From assembly GCA_020848035.1 (NCBI GenBank), contig JADLAX010000018.1, positions 1-64,000 on the forward strand: 64,000 bases of DNA, read 5' to 3'. The notes below the pieces were generated by a model. The model was not told the origin of the DNA and did no database searches. It saw only the letters and a program-made list of their open reading frames with translations. Below are positions 1 to 8,337 of this stretch, one piece after another (the stretch's first letter is position 1; the number at the start of each line of letters is the position of its first letter). The DNA is from Anaerolineae bacterium. GTDB lineage: Bacteria > Chloroflexota > Anaerolineae > Promineifilales > Promineifilaceae. The position numbers and the translations under genes are program-made.

Positions 1-527
1 GCATTCCGCTGTCGGTTGTCACATCGGATTTGGTGGCACGGAAAGAGGTGATTTTGGACGAGGGGGATGTGATTACGGCCGTACTTGCCACCATCGCCAT
101 CCCTATCCTCTTTCCCCCCGTGGAGCGTGACGGCATGGTTTTGACCGACGGCGGCATTCTTAACAATACGCCGTTTAACATTGCCAGCGCCCGGGGTGCG
201 ACGTACGTTATTGCTGTCGATCTCAGCAACACCGCCCCGTTTGGCACGCCCGACAAGCCCGCCCCCACCCCTACCGGTGTTTTGGGCCGGGCGCTGGCGC
301 TGACGCAGCGGCGCAAAACGTGGCAAATCATGTCGGTGGTGGCCGACATCATCACGGCGCAGACGCTGCAAAAACACCTGGCCATCTCGCGCCCGGAGCT
401 GCTGCTCCAGCCCCTCATGGGCTCCATCGGCCTGTTTGATTTTCACCGGTTGGATGAGGGGATTGAGGCGGGAAGGACGGCCGTACGCGAAGTAGAAAAC
501 AAGTTGTCGGTAATCGGTAATCGGTAA
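1..527 (+). CDS. Patatin-like phospholipase/esterase, C-terminal part
   Basis: The window opens inside this gene; the frame is already open at base 3, so the 5' end lies outside. The visible part carries the patatin signature TSDL-VARKEVIL, then PILFPPVERDG, and a DGG followed by NNTPF. In patatin-family lipases that DGG supplies the catalytic Asp of the Ser-Asp dyad. The GxSxG serine would be upstream and cannot be checked. The family hydrolyses acyl esters of lipids, usually in the cytoplasm or at the membrane. Its last codons run into a short iterated sequence (GGTAATCGGTAATCGG) that continues into the intergenic gap. ACGGCCGT occurs near 75 and 478. Confidence 0.85.
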   Translation, partial: IPLSVVTSDLVARKEVILDEGDVITAVLATIAIPILFPPVERDGMVLTDGGILNNTPFNIASARGATYVIAVDLSNTAPFGTPDKPAPTPTGVLGRALALTQRRKTWQIMSVVADIITAQTLQKHLAISRPELLLQPLMGSIGLFDFHRLDEGIEAGRTAVREVENKLSVIGNR

Positions 528-581
528 ACCGTTTACCATTCACCGATTACGGAATACCGAACACCGAAAACGGAGGTAAAC

Positions 582-1325
582 ATGATCACACTCGGCATTG
601 ACATTGGCGGCAGTGGCATTAAAGGTGCGCTGGTAGACACAGAAAAAGGGCAAATGGTGACGGACCGGCTGCGGATTCCCACGCCGCAGCCATCGAAACC
701 GCAGGCGGTCATTGGCGTGATCAAGCAAATTGCGGATCACTTTCAATACAGCGGGCCAATTGGGGTGGGCATTCCCTGCATTGTCATCAACGGCGTCACC
801 CTGTCGGCGGCCAATATTGATGACGAATGGATTGGCTTTGCCGCCGAGCAGGCGATGCGCGAAGCTACCGGCTGCCCCGTGACCCTGGGCAATGATGCCG
901 ATGTCGCTGGACTGGCGGAAATGCGCTTTGGCGCGGGCCGGGAGCAGATGGGCACGGTGATGATTTTTACGCTGGGCACGGGCATTGGCAGCGCGGTGTT
1001 TGTGAACGGCCGTATCGTCCCCAACACCGAACTGGGCCACGTTTTCCTGCGCAACCAGAAAAAAGACGCCGAAAGCTATGCCGCCGAGCGCATCCGCGAC
1101 GAGAAAAACCTCACCTGGAAGCAGTGGGGCAAGCGGCTAGATGTCTACTTTAAGCACATGGAATTTCTGTTTTCGCCGGAGCTGTTTATCATTGGTGGCG
1201 GCATCAGCAAGCAGCACGCCGAGTTTCTGCCCTACATCAAAACGCGGGCACTCATGGTTCCGGCCGAACTGCGCAACGAGGCGGGCATTGTGGGAGCGGC
1301 CGTTCTGGCCGCAGAAAATAGTTAA
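582..1325 (+). CDS. ppgK: Polyphosphate glucokinase (ROK family)
   Basis: 247 residues, preceded by GGAGG seven bases before the ATG. The N-terminal phosphate-1 motif GIDIGGSGIKGALVD and the stretch LGTGIGSAVFVNGRIVPNTELGH are typical of strictly polyphosphate/ATP glucokinases of the ROK superfamily, as is the late GGGIS loop. The enzyme phosphorylates glucose to glucose-6-phosphate with polyphosphate as donor (EC 2.7.1.63) in the cytosol. Length fits the family (about 250). It follows the patatin gene by 54 bases, so cotranscription is possible. A general ROK glucokinase is the alternative, but the lack of the ROK zinc-binding CxCG cluster favours PPGK. Confidence 0.88.
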   Translation: MITLGIDIGGSGIKGALVDTEKGQMVTDRLRIPTPQPSKPQAVIGVIKQIADHFQYSGPIGVGIPCIVINGVTLSAANIDDEWIGFAAEQAMREATGCPVTLGNDADVAGLAEMRFGAGREQMGTVMIFTLGTGIGSAVFVNGRIVPNTELGHVFLRNQKKDAESYAAERIRDEKNLTWKQWGKRLDVYFKHMEFLFSPELFIIGGGISKQHAEFLPYIKTRALMVPAELRNEAGIVGAAVLAAENS

Positions 1326-1508
1326 ACAACATTGTAGAAACTGCGGATTTTTGTCAAACAAATAAGATCTGTTTTAGAAACTAAACGTTGAGCATGACAG
1401 CTTGATACTATTTGAAAAGTTTCAAACCACTCACTTGAGAAACATAATGGACTAGTTTATACTGCTGGAGTTCCGCCACCAGTACTAATCATTACTTCGA
1501 TATTGCAA

Positions 1509-2777
1509 ATGAATAATAGTTTTCAAAAATCAACACAAAAAGCTCCAACTTTCGCTGACGTTTTTGCGGGTTGTGGCGGATTGTCATTAGGGTTAATCAA
1601 TGCTGGGTGGCAAGGCCTTTTTGCTATCGAGAAACATCCTGATGCATTTGAAACATTAAAAAGAAATTTAGTAGTGTCTGAAAATGCGTTTTTTGATTGG
1701 CCTGAATGGCTTCCTCTTGAACCAATAGATGTATCCATTTTTGCAACTCAATATGAAGAAAAATTGACTAGCCTAAAGGGTAAGTTGACTCTTCTAGCAG
1801 GTGGACCACCATGTCAAGGATTTTCACTGGCAGGAGATCGTGCTCATGGTGATCCGCGCAATTTACTTATCAAAGAGTATATTAAAATTGTTAGTTTATT
1901 GGAGCCAAGAATTCTGTTAATAGAAAACGTTCAGGGCTTTACATTGGCATTTAAAAAAAATGGAAGTGGAAAACATAAACTTATTCCATATTCTGATCTA
2001 GTAATTGAACAGTTGGAGCTACTAGGCTATCAGGTATTCCATGAAATTATTGATTTTAGTGATTATGGTGTACCACAATTTAGAAAACGTTTCATTCTTG
2101 TTGCCATAAAAAATGATGATCCTTTACTGGCAAAGCTTAAGGGAAAAACCCCATTTGACTTGTTGGAAGCAACCAGAAAAAAGTTCTTATCATCAAAAGG
2201 TTTTTCTACTGACTCACCAGTATCGGTCAAAGAAGCTATTGGTGACTTAGAAGTTCAAGCTAAAGAGTTAGTTGAGAGTGATGATTCACCTGTGAAAGGC
2301 TTTAAGCAAATCGCATATAGAAACAGTAATTTTAGCTCACCCTTTATTAAATTGATGCGCCAAAAGTCTGCGACTTTACCAAATAGCATGCGTTTGCCCA
2401 ATCATAAGTCCAAAACGATAGCACAGTTTCAGAATATTATGGAGTCGTGTGCTTTGGGGAAAACCATAAGCAAAGAGGATAGAATCCGTTTAGGCATTAA
2501 TAAAAGAGCTATAACCCCTCTGAATGGAAGTTTGCCTTCGGCAACAGTAACTACTCTGCCGGATGATATTATTCACTATTCAGAACCAAGAATTTTAACC
2601 GTACGAGAAAATGCGAGATTACAAACATTTCCCGATTGGTTTGAGTTTAGCGGAAATTATACGACTGGTGGGACTAACCGAAAGACTGACTGTCCGCGTT
2701 ACACTCAAGTGGGCAATGCCGTTCCTCCTCTGTTTGCTGAAGCAATTGGGAAAATATTGAAGGATTTAGCCTCCTAA
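1509..2777 (+). CDS. DNA (cytosine-5) methyltransferase
   Basis: 422 residues from the ATG at 1509; a TTG two codons earlier is possible. C5-methylase motifs appear in order: motif I ADVFAGCGGLSLG (SAM binding), motif IV GGPPCQGFS with the catalytic Cys, motif VI ENVQGF, motif VIII QFRKRFILVA, and motif X QVGNAVPP near the C-terminus. It should transfer a methyl group from SAM to cytosine C5 in a specific DNA site. No cognate restriction endonuclease sits beside it; instead it is followed after 13 bases by a double GHKL ATPase and a receiver-HEPN protein, suggesting self/non-self marking within a defence cassette. Base composition is AT-rich and the ACGGCCGT palindrome common in neighbours is absent, pointing to transfer. 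Confidence 0.93.
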   Translation: MNNSFQKSTQKAPTFADVFAGCGGLSLGLINAGWQGLFAIEKHPDAFETLKRNLVVSENAFFDWPEWLPLEPIDVSIFATQYEEKLTSLKGKLTLLAGGPPCQGFSLAGDRAHGDPRNLLIKEYIKIVSLLEPRILLIENVQGFTLAFKKNGSGKHKLIPYSDLVIEQLELLGYQVFHEIIDFSDYGVPQFRKRFILVAIKNDDPLLAKLKGKTPFDLLEATRKKFLSSKGFSTDSPVSVKEAIGDLEVQAKELVESDDSPVKGFKQIAYRNSNFSSPFIKLMRQKSATLPNSMRLPNHKSKTIAQFQNIMESCALGKTISKEDRIRLGINKRAITPLNGSLPSATVTTLPDDIIHYSEPRILTVRENARLQTFPDWFEFSGNYTTGGTNRKTDCPRYTQVGNAVPPLFAEAIGKILKDLAS

Positions 2778-2784
2778 CGGGAGG
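2770..2784 (+). promoter_or_regulatory. Hairpin masking the Shine-Dalgarno of the next gene
   Basis: CCTCC (2770-2774) can pair with GGAGG (2780-2784), which is the ribosome-binding site of the gene starting at 2791. The methyltransferase stop codon TAA lies exactly in the five-base loop. A ribosome terminating there would open the hairpin, so this looks like termination-coupled reinitiation. It is a short stem and the effect is inferred. Confidence 0.45.
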
Positions 2785-2790
2785 TAACTC

Positions 2791-5175
2791 ATGGATAAAA
2801 AAACTCTTCACTTCAAAACAAACACACTACTAAAAAACCTTATTGGGAAAGACTTAATCAATGACGACAACATTGCTATTGTTGAGCTTGTAAAAAACAG
2901 TTATGACGCAAATTCAGACAATGTCTTGGTAAGATTCTCTCATTTTTCATCAAAAGGAATATCAACTGAATTATCCGAAATTCTTATCGCGGATGAAGGT
3001 TCTGGAATGAACCTGTCAGACATTGAAGATAAGTGGCTTAATATTGCTTACTCTGAAAAAATACTGGAGGACAAGAAGGAGGGAGCTTATTTAGCTGGGA
3101 ATAAAGGAATTGGTCGATTTTCCTGCGATAGATTAGGTGAACAACTGGATCTCCTCACAAGAAAAGAGGGTGAAGATTTGCTTCATCTAAAAATACAATG
3201 GCCCGAATTTGAAGTTGAAGGAGACAAAGATTTAACGATTCAGGAAATTGATTTAACGGTTCGAGCAATTGAGGCTACAGAAGCAGCTAAAATTGCAAGT
3301 ATTCAAAAATTTCCTGAACATGGCACTGTTTTAGTAATTTCGACACTCAGAAGTGTTTGGGATCGTGATCGCCTTAAAGAACTAAAAACTTCTTTGGAGA
3401 AATTTCTAAACCCAAATCAACTTTTCCTCCGAGATAAATTTAAGATTAATCTTTCAGTTCCTGATTTTGAAAAAGATGATAAAAACAAAAGCTATCCTGA
3501 TCGCATTAATGTGGAAATTCAAAATCAGATTTTTGATAAACTAAAATTTAATTCCACCTACATCGAGGCAAAAATTTCCGAAGATAACGAAACCGTCTCA
3601 ACAACTCTTTACCATGAAGGTGAAAAGGTTTTTGATCTTGTAGAACTCAATGAACGGTATCATCTTCTTTCAGGGACCCATATTGTTATTTATTACCTGA
3701 ACCCCTACAAAAAGGCTTATTTCAAGCGTCAAACCGGCGTTCGCTCAGTCGATTTTGGTTCTATTTTTCTATTTTTAAACGGATTCCGCATTGCACCCTA
3801 CGGTGATAGAGGCGATGACTGGCTAGGTTTAGACGTTCGAAAGACTCAAGGAACTTCTCGATATTTAGGCAGCCGTGATGTCGTGGGGCGAATTGAAATT
3901 AGCGGAAGCGAGAAAGAATTTAAACCTATATCAAGTCGAGAAGGATTAAAGAAAACGGCTTCTTTTAATCAACTTCGCGAGGAATATTTTCTTGATGTGC
4001 TTAGAAAATTGGAGAAATTTGTTGTTGAAGGTCTTCAATGGGACAGTATTCCGGATTCATTGCGTCAAACGATTCGCTTAGAAGAGGGTCTTGATTGGGA
4101 TAATACGCAGGAGCAATATGTAGAGTCGTGGGAGCGCAAACAACAGCGAATTGCTTTGTCCATTATGACACTGATTGGATCGTCACCAGATCGCATTATT
4201 AGATTTTGGTTTAATCCGGCTCTATTAGAAGGAGTATATGAAAGTCGTCAAGAAGAAGTGAAGAATTTGTTGGATGATATTGAGGGTTTTGAACCAGATA
4301 AAATTGACTCAAGTTTAACCAGAAATCTCTCAAAGTTCAGAACAATAATTGCGCAAAAAGAAGAAGAAGCTAAGGTAGCAAAAGCCGATGCTGCTGATTT
4401 ACGAGCTGAAGTTGCAAAACAACGGGCAAGAGTCGCGCAACAAGATAAAAAAATCACAAAGTTAGAAGCTGAGACAGAAACGTATCGTGCTCAAACTTTC
4501 TTTTATGAACAAATCTCATCGCTAGATATCAAGCAATTGTTGTCGTATCATCACCAAATTAACCTTGATTCTCATAAAGTAGATAATTATTTAGCTAAAG
4601 CCGTAAAGGCACTTCGCAGTATTCCTAATACAAAAGAAATTTTAGACAATATTCAAAAAGCGTCTTTGATAAATAAACGAATAGCTGCCTTGGCCCAATA
4701 TGCTACTAAGGCGGATTTTCGTTCGGGTATCAAGAAAGAACTTACAGATATTCCTGCTTACATCGAGCAATACTTATTACGAGTAGCTACAGATTTCAAT
4801 GCTACAGGGTTGAAACTGGAGGTCATAAATGCCGTTCAAGAATTATTTGAGATAAAAGTTAGCAGGGTAGAGATTTCCATATTGATAGACAATATCATAA
4901 GCAATGCTCATAAATCTCAGTCAACCAAATTAACTGTATCAATTTCTAAATTGTCAACGAATAGATTACAAGTTTCTTTTATCGATGATGGAAATGGCCT
5001 GTCTGATGAACTCCCAAATATTGACTCAATGTTTGAACTAGGTGTTACTACCACATCTGGTTCAGGATTGGGTCTTTATCATGTCAAAAATATTATTGAA
5101 AAAATTGATGGAAAAATCACAGCCATACCACTTGAGCCAAAAGGTATGGAATTTAGAATAGAGGTTACAAAATGA
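2791..5175 (+). CDS. Double GHKL ATPase: MORC-like module plus histidine-kinase-like module
   Basis: 794 residues with GGAGG before the ATG. The N-terminal half is a GHKL ATPase of the MORC/HSP90/MutL type: N box E32-LVKN-SYDAN, G1 box DEGSGM (68-73), G2 box GNKGIGRF (103-110). A coiled coil follows at about 510-570. The C-terminus is a second, histidine-kinase-like module: a helical stretch with His587-His588 in LLSYHHQIN, N box around D700-N705, G1 DDGNG (732-736) and G2 GSGLGL (757-762). No membrane segment is visible, so it is soluble. MORC-like ATPases next to C5 methylases are known in bacterial restriction-type islands. The gene overlaps the receiver-HEPN gene by ATGA, so the likely output is phosphotransfer to that partner. 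Which His, if any, is phosphorylated is unproven. Confidence 0.8.
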   Translation: MDKKTLHFKTNTLLKNLIGKDLINDDNIAIVELVKNSYDANSDNVLVRFSHFSSKGISTELSEILIADEGSGMNLSDIEDKWLNIAYSEKILEDKKEGAYLAGNKGIGRFSCDRLGEQLDLLTRKEGEDLLHLKIQWPEFEVEGDKDLTIQEIDLTVRAIEATEAAKIASIQKFPEHGTVLVISTLRSVWDRDRLKELKTSLEKFLNPNQLFLRDKFKINLSVPDFEKDDKNKSYPDRINVEIQNQIFDKLKFNSTYIEAKISEDNETVSTTLYHEGEKVFDLVELNERYHLLSGTHIVIYYLNPYKKAYFKRQTGVRSVDFGSIFLFLNGFRIAPYGDRGDDWLGLDVRKTQGTSRYLGSRDVVGRIEISGSEKEFKPISSREGLKKTASFNQLREEYFLDVLRKLEKFVVEGLQWDSIPDSLRQTIRLEEGLDWDNTQEQYVESWERKQQRIALSIMTLIGSSPDRIIRFWFNPALLEGVYESRQEEVKNLLDDIEGFEPDKIDSSLTRNLSKFRTIIAQKEEEAKVAKADAADLRAEVAKQRARVAQQDKKITKLEAETETYRAQTFFYEQISSLDIKQLLSYHHQINLDSHKVDNYLAKAVKALRSIPNTKEILDNIQKASLINKRIAALAQYATKADFRSGIKKELTDIPAYIEQYLLRVATDFNATGLKLEVINAVQELFEIKVSRVEISILIDNIISNAHKSQSTKLTVSISKLSTNRLQVSFIDDGNGLSDELPNIDSMFELGVTTTSGSGLGLYHVKNIIEKIDGKITAIPLEPKGMEFRIEVTK

Positions 5176-6068
5176 GGCTTGTTTTCTCAGTCCTTTGGTT
5201 TGATGATGATGAAGAATATTTTGACTCTTTAGATCTTGAACCTTTAGAAAAAAAGATTTTATCTTGGGGCTTCTGGCCCAAAATTGAAAAAGTCACAACC
5301 CCCGAAGATTTTAGCTACCGCTCACCCTTTAAATCATATGACTTGATTGTTGTAGACCGCAATTTAGAAGGCTATGAAGATGGTCAGGAGTTCATTGCAA
5401 ATATTCGAGGAAATGCAATATATACTGAAATAATTTTCTATACTGCTGGAAATACAAGTGACTTATGGGAAGCAATTCGCACAAATGAACTCGAAGGGAT
5501 CTTTGTTTCATCAAGAATTAATGTGTTGTCCAAAATCGAAGCAGTAGGCCGCCAATCTGTTCGCAAAATCCTTGATCTTGAGAATTTGCGGGGTATTGTA
5601 ATGGCCGAAGTTGGTGAGTTGGATATTTTACTGGATGAGATAATCGTACTTGGAATGGAAAGTTTATCTGAGGAAGAACGTTCATCAATATTCCAAAGAT
5701 TTCATGAGAATGCAGTTAGTCAAAGCGAAGGTTATGCTCAAGCTTTGAATGCTTTTATTGAAAAACCAAATGTGGATGGAATGCTTGCACTTTGTGATAG
5801 TGACAAACGTTGGCAGAGCTTCAATCGTTTACGAAAAGTTCATACCAAATTAAACGGAATAAGCCCAGGTGATTATGTTCAAGATATATTGCGTCCTCGA
5901 AATTTCTTAGCTCATGGAAAACCTGAACCTCATCAAAATGGCGGGTATCTATTCAGTTATAGAGGTAAGGAATATCATTTTGATGATGAAGTCAGTCAAG
6001 GGCTTAGGCAAACAATTTTAAGGTACCAAAAGACCTTTTCAAGTTTAATAAATACGATCAAACAGTGA
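5172..6068 (+). CDS. Receiver domain fused to a HEPN-type RNase motif
   Basis: 298 residues, start overlapping the previous stop (ATGA), hence translationally coupled. The N-terminal part reads as a CheY-like receiver: acidic cluster D11-D13 in LWFDDDEE, phospho-acceptor candidate D62 in DLIVVDRNL, and T91 in IIFYTAG. The conserved Lys after the fifth strand is not obvious. Residues 145-298 are helical and contain RPRNFLAHGKP, an R-N-x3-H arrangement (R243, H248) matching the Rx4-6H active-site motif of HEPN ribonucleases. There is no DNA-binding output domain. I infer a phosphorelay-controlled RNase effector working with the upstream kinase-like protein. The HEPN assignment rests on this motif and helical context only. 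Confidence 0.7.
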   Translation: MRLVFSVLWFDDDEEYFDSLDLEPLEKKILSWGFWPKIEKVTTPEDFSYRSPFKSYDLIVVDRNLEGYEDGQEFIANIRGNAIYTEIIFYTAGNTSDLWEAIRTNELEGIFVSSRINVLSKIEAVGRQSVRKILDLENLRGIVMAEVGELDILLDEIIVLGMESLSEEERSSIFQRFHENAVSQSEGYAQALNAFIEKPNVDGMLALCDSDKRWQSFNRLRKVHTKLNGISPGDYVQDILRPRNFLAHGKPEPHQNGGYLFSYRGKEYHFDDEVSQGLRQTILRYQKTFSSLINTIKQ

Positions 6069-6087
6069 CACTATCTGCCACAACTTC

Positions 6088-6102
6088 TGTTATAATTATG
6101 TC
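6088..6102 (+). promoter_or_regulatory. Extended -10 promoter, possibly leaderless start
   Basis: TG-T-TATAAT (6088-6096) is an extended -10 element. Only six bases separate it from the ATG at 6103, and no Shine-Dalgarno is present, so transcription should begin at or next to the start codon. It also marks the switch from the AT-rich cassette back to GC-rich DNA. Confidence 0.55.
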
Positions 6103-7452
6103 ATGTTAAAACAAAAGCCTGGACAGAGATTGGCATTTCTGGCAGAAGCAGACGTCGAAAGTTTGGCGGAATGTTTGGTGGCGCTGGCCAACGGCGATGG
6201 TGGGTTGATTGTGTTGGGGCTAAATGAAAACGGCCGTCCCACCACCCCCATCTGGGAAGAAGAGGCCGAAGGTGCCCTGTTGCAAGCAGCCCGGCACTGC
6301 CACCCGCCCGTACCAACACGCTGGCAGCAGGTAGAAACCCCCCAGGGCACGCTGATTGGCATTGAGGTGCCGCGCAGCACCGATCTGCACACGCTGGACG
6401 ACGGCCGTGTGCTCATCCGCAGCAGCACCGTCAACCGCCCCCTCACCGGCGACGAGGTGCGCAACCTGGCCAACAGCAAAAATACGGCCGAATTTGAAAC
6501 CGAACTGGTGCCCGGCGCACGCTACACCGACCTGGACCGGGACATCGTGCAAGATTACCTGGACCGCCGCGAACAGCGCGGCCAGGCCCGAACCCTTTCC
6601 ACCCGCGAACTCCTCTTTGAAATTGGGGCCGCCGACCGCAGCGGTCATCCCACCACCACTGGCATTTTGCTCTTTGCCCGCAATCCGCAAATGTTTTTCC
6701 CCCAAAGCGGCATTGTCTTTGTGAAGTTTCCCGGCACAGAACCGCGTGGCGAGGATGGTGGCATTGGTTACGGCCGTCGCGACGAAATCAGCGGGCCAGT
6801 GGCACGCGTCATCGAGCGCGCCTGGAACGTCATCTTTGAGGAAATGCGCGTCGGCGCGACGGTGAACCAGCTAGAGCGCGAAGAACTGCTGGAGTATCCC
6901 CGTTTTGCCGTGCGTGAAGCGCTGGTCAACGCCGTGGCCCACCGCGATTACCGCATCCAGGGGCGGCGCATTGAAATCCGCATGTACTCAGACCGGCTGG
7001 AAATTATCAGTCCTGGCGGCCTGCCCGGCTACATGACCCTGGACAACCTTGTTGAAGAACACTTTTCGCGCAATCCGCGCCTGGTGAGCGGCCTGTACCA
7101 ATGGGGCTACATCGAAGAGCTGGGGCTGGGCATCGACCAGATGATTGAGGAGATGGTTCAGGCAGGCAGCGAACCACCCGAGTTCCGCGCCACGCCGCAC
7201 CTGTTCACCGTCACGCTGTACAACAAACGGCAGCGCCCGCCCACGCCCAAGTGGACCAAAAGCATGAACGAGCGGCAAACTCGCGCCCTGACGTACGTGC
7301 GGGAAAACGGCTCCATCACCAACCGCGAATACCAGCAGCTCTGCCCCGATGTATCCGCCGAAACCCTGCGTCTGGACATGGTAGATCTGGTTGATCGCAG
7401 TATTTTGCTAAAAATTGGCTCAAAAAAGGGTACGCACTATATTTTGAAGTAG
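6103..7452 (+). CDS. AlbA_2/Schlafen-like ATP-binding regulator
   Basis: 449 residues. The N-terminal 120 residues match the AlbA_2 (Schlafen-type) fold with ALANGDGGLIVLGLNENG and later RVLIRSSTVNRPLTGDEV. The middle and C-terminal parts fit the RecG-like/HATPase_c_4 regulator family: REALVNAVAHRDYRIQGRRIEIRMYSDRLEIISPGGLP, then SRNPRLVSGLYQWGYIEELGLGI. A winged-helix region with NREYQQLCPDVSAETLRLDM closes it. Members are putative transcriptional regulators or nucleic-acid binding ATPases; the exact target is unknown. Codon use and ACGGCCGT sites (6230, 6402, 6770) match the host core, unlike the cassette before it. Confidence 0.8.
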   Translation: MLKQKPGQRLAFLAEADVESLAECLVALANGDGGLIVLGLNENGRPTTPIWEEEAEGALLQAARHCHPPVPTRWQQVETPQGTLIGIEVPRSTDLHTLDDGRVLIRSSTVNRPLTGDEVRNLANSKNTAEFETELVPGARYTDLDRDIVQDYLDRREQRGQARTLSTRELLFEIGAADRSGHPTTTGILLFARNPQMFFPQSGIVFVKFPGTEPRGEDGGIGYGRRDEISGPVARVIERAWNVIFEEMRVGATVNQLEREELLEYPRFAVREALVNAVAHRDYRIQGRRIEIRMYSDRLEIISPGGLPGYMTLDNLVEEHFSRNPRLVSGLYQWGYIEELGLGIDQMIEEMVQAGSEPPEFRATPHLFTVTLYNKRQRPPTPKWTKSMNERQTRALTYVRENGSITNREYQQLCPDVSAETLRLDMVDLVDRSILLKIGSKKGTHYILK

Positions 7453-7520
7453 TTGATTTGGACGTTTTGCGGTGTGCCCGCCTAATTGTCAGGAACGGCC
7501 GTTCCCCTTATACTGTTTTG

Positions 7521-7895
7521 ATGACCTTACTCAAGCAAGATCACAAACTACAAACAGAAACCGTCACACCAGAGTTGATTGACTATATTGTGCGTAAGAT
7601 TGTGACGGCCGTTTCCCCTATAAAAATTATTCTTTTTGGTTCCCAGGCGTCTGGGCAAGAAACAGACGAAAGTGATCTTGATCTGCTAATCATCCATAAT
7701 TCACCAACTTCAAATCGAAAAGTTCGGCAGCAAATTGACAAACTATTATGGGGTCGACGTTTTGGCATAGATCTTGTGGTGCGCCGACCCCAAGAAGTTG
7801 TCCAGAATGTGGAAGACAACAACCCCTTTTATACGCAAAACATCTTAACTGAAGGCGTTGTTTTGTATGAACGTTCCAGAGAATCAGCCAGTTAA
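7521..7895 (+). CDS. MNT-type nucleotidyltransferase (antitoxin-like)
   Basis: 124 residues from the ATG at 7521; a TTG at 7458 would extend it by 21 residues that look unrelated. The catalytic signature FGSQASGQETDESDLDLLI (GS, then D-x-D) is that of minimal nucleotidyltransferases. In HEPN/MNT pairs the MNT protein neutralises the HEPN RNase, in MntA/HepT by adding AMP to the toxin. The downstream HEPN gene overlaps its 3' end by 29 bases. TATACT lies five bases before the ATG with no ribosome-binding site, so the message may be leaderless. Confidence 0.82.
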   Translation: MTLLKQDHKLQTETVTPELIDYIVRKIVTAVSPIKIILFGSQASGQETDESDLDLLIIHNSPTSNRKVRQQIDKLLWGRRFGIDLVVRRPQEVVQNVEDNNPFYTQNILTEGVVLYERSRESAS

Positions 7896-8286
7896 CACGT
7901 CTAGGCAGTGGGTGCACTTTGCCTTGGGAGATTTGGGTGTCGCTGAGCGAGAGTTCTCGTATGAATCTCCCGCCTACCACACGATTTGTTTTCTTTGTCA
8001 GAGTGCAGCCGAAAAATTGTTAAAGGGCTTCCTCATTTACCACGGATGGTCTCTTAAGAAAACACATGACATCGTTGCCCTCTTGGCTCTCTGCTCTGAG
8101 CATGACACAACACTCGCGGCAATGGTTGATGAGGGCATCGTCTTGAACGAATACATTATTGCTGGGCGCTACCCGGAAGATCTAGCCTATGAGCAGTTGG
8201 GGTCAAAGGAAGCTCGCGAGGCATTAAATGCAGCGCGAAAAATTCGCGACAGGGTTCTTGTCCTCCTTGAGGATTTGTTTAACTAA
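7867..8286 (+). CDS. HEPN domain protein (toxin-like partner)
   Basis: 139-residue helical protein starting at ATG 7867 inside the 3' end of the nucleotidyltransferase gene. It has the HEPN-family helix CFLCQSAAEKLLKGFLIYHGW followed by KKTHDI and the late AGRYPED segment usual in HEPN (PF05168) proteins paired with MNT enzymes. It is about the normal length. HEPN partners of MNT are RNases or tRNA-cleaving toxins; the canonical Rx4-6H motif of HepT is not visible here, so catalytic activity is uncertain. The pair probably forms a toxin-antitoxin operon. Confidence 0.78.
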   Translation: MNVPENQPVNTSRQWVHFALGDLGVAEREFSYESPAYHTICFLCQSAAEKLLKGFLIYHGWSLKKTHDIVALLALCSEHDTTLAAMVDEGIVLNEYIIAGRYPEDLAYEQLGSKEAREALNAARKIRDRVLVLLEDLFN

Positions 8287-8337
8287 CCGAGATTAGTTTT
8301 CCTTAAGACCAGCCGCTTCATCCGAGGAAATCGCAAT

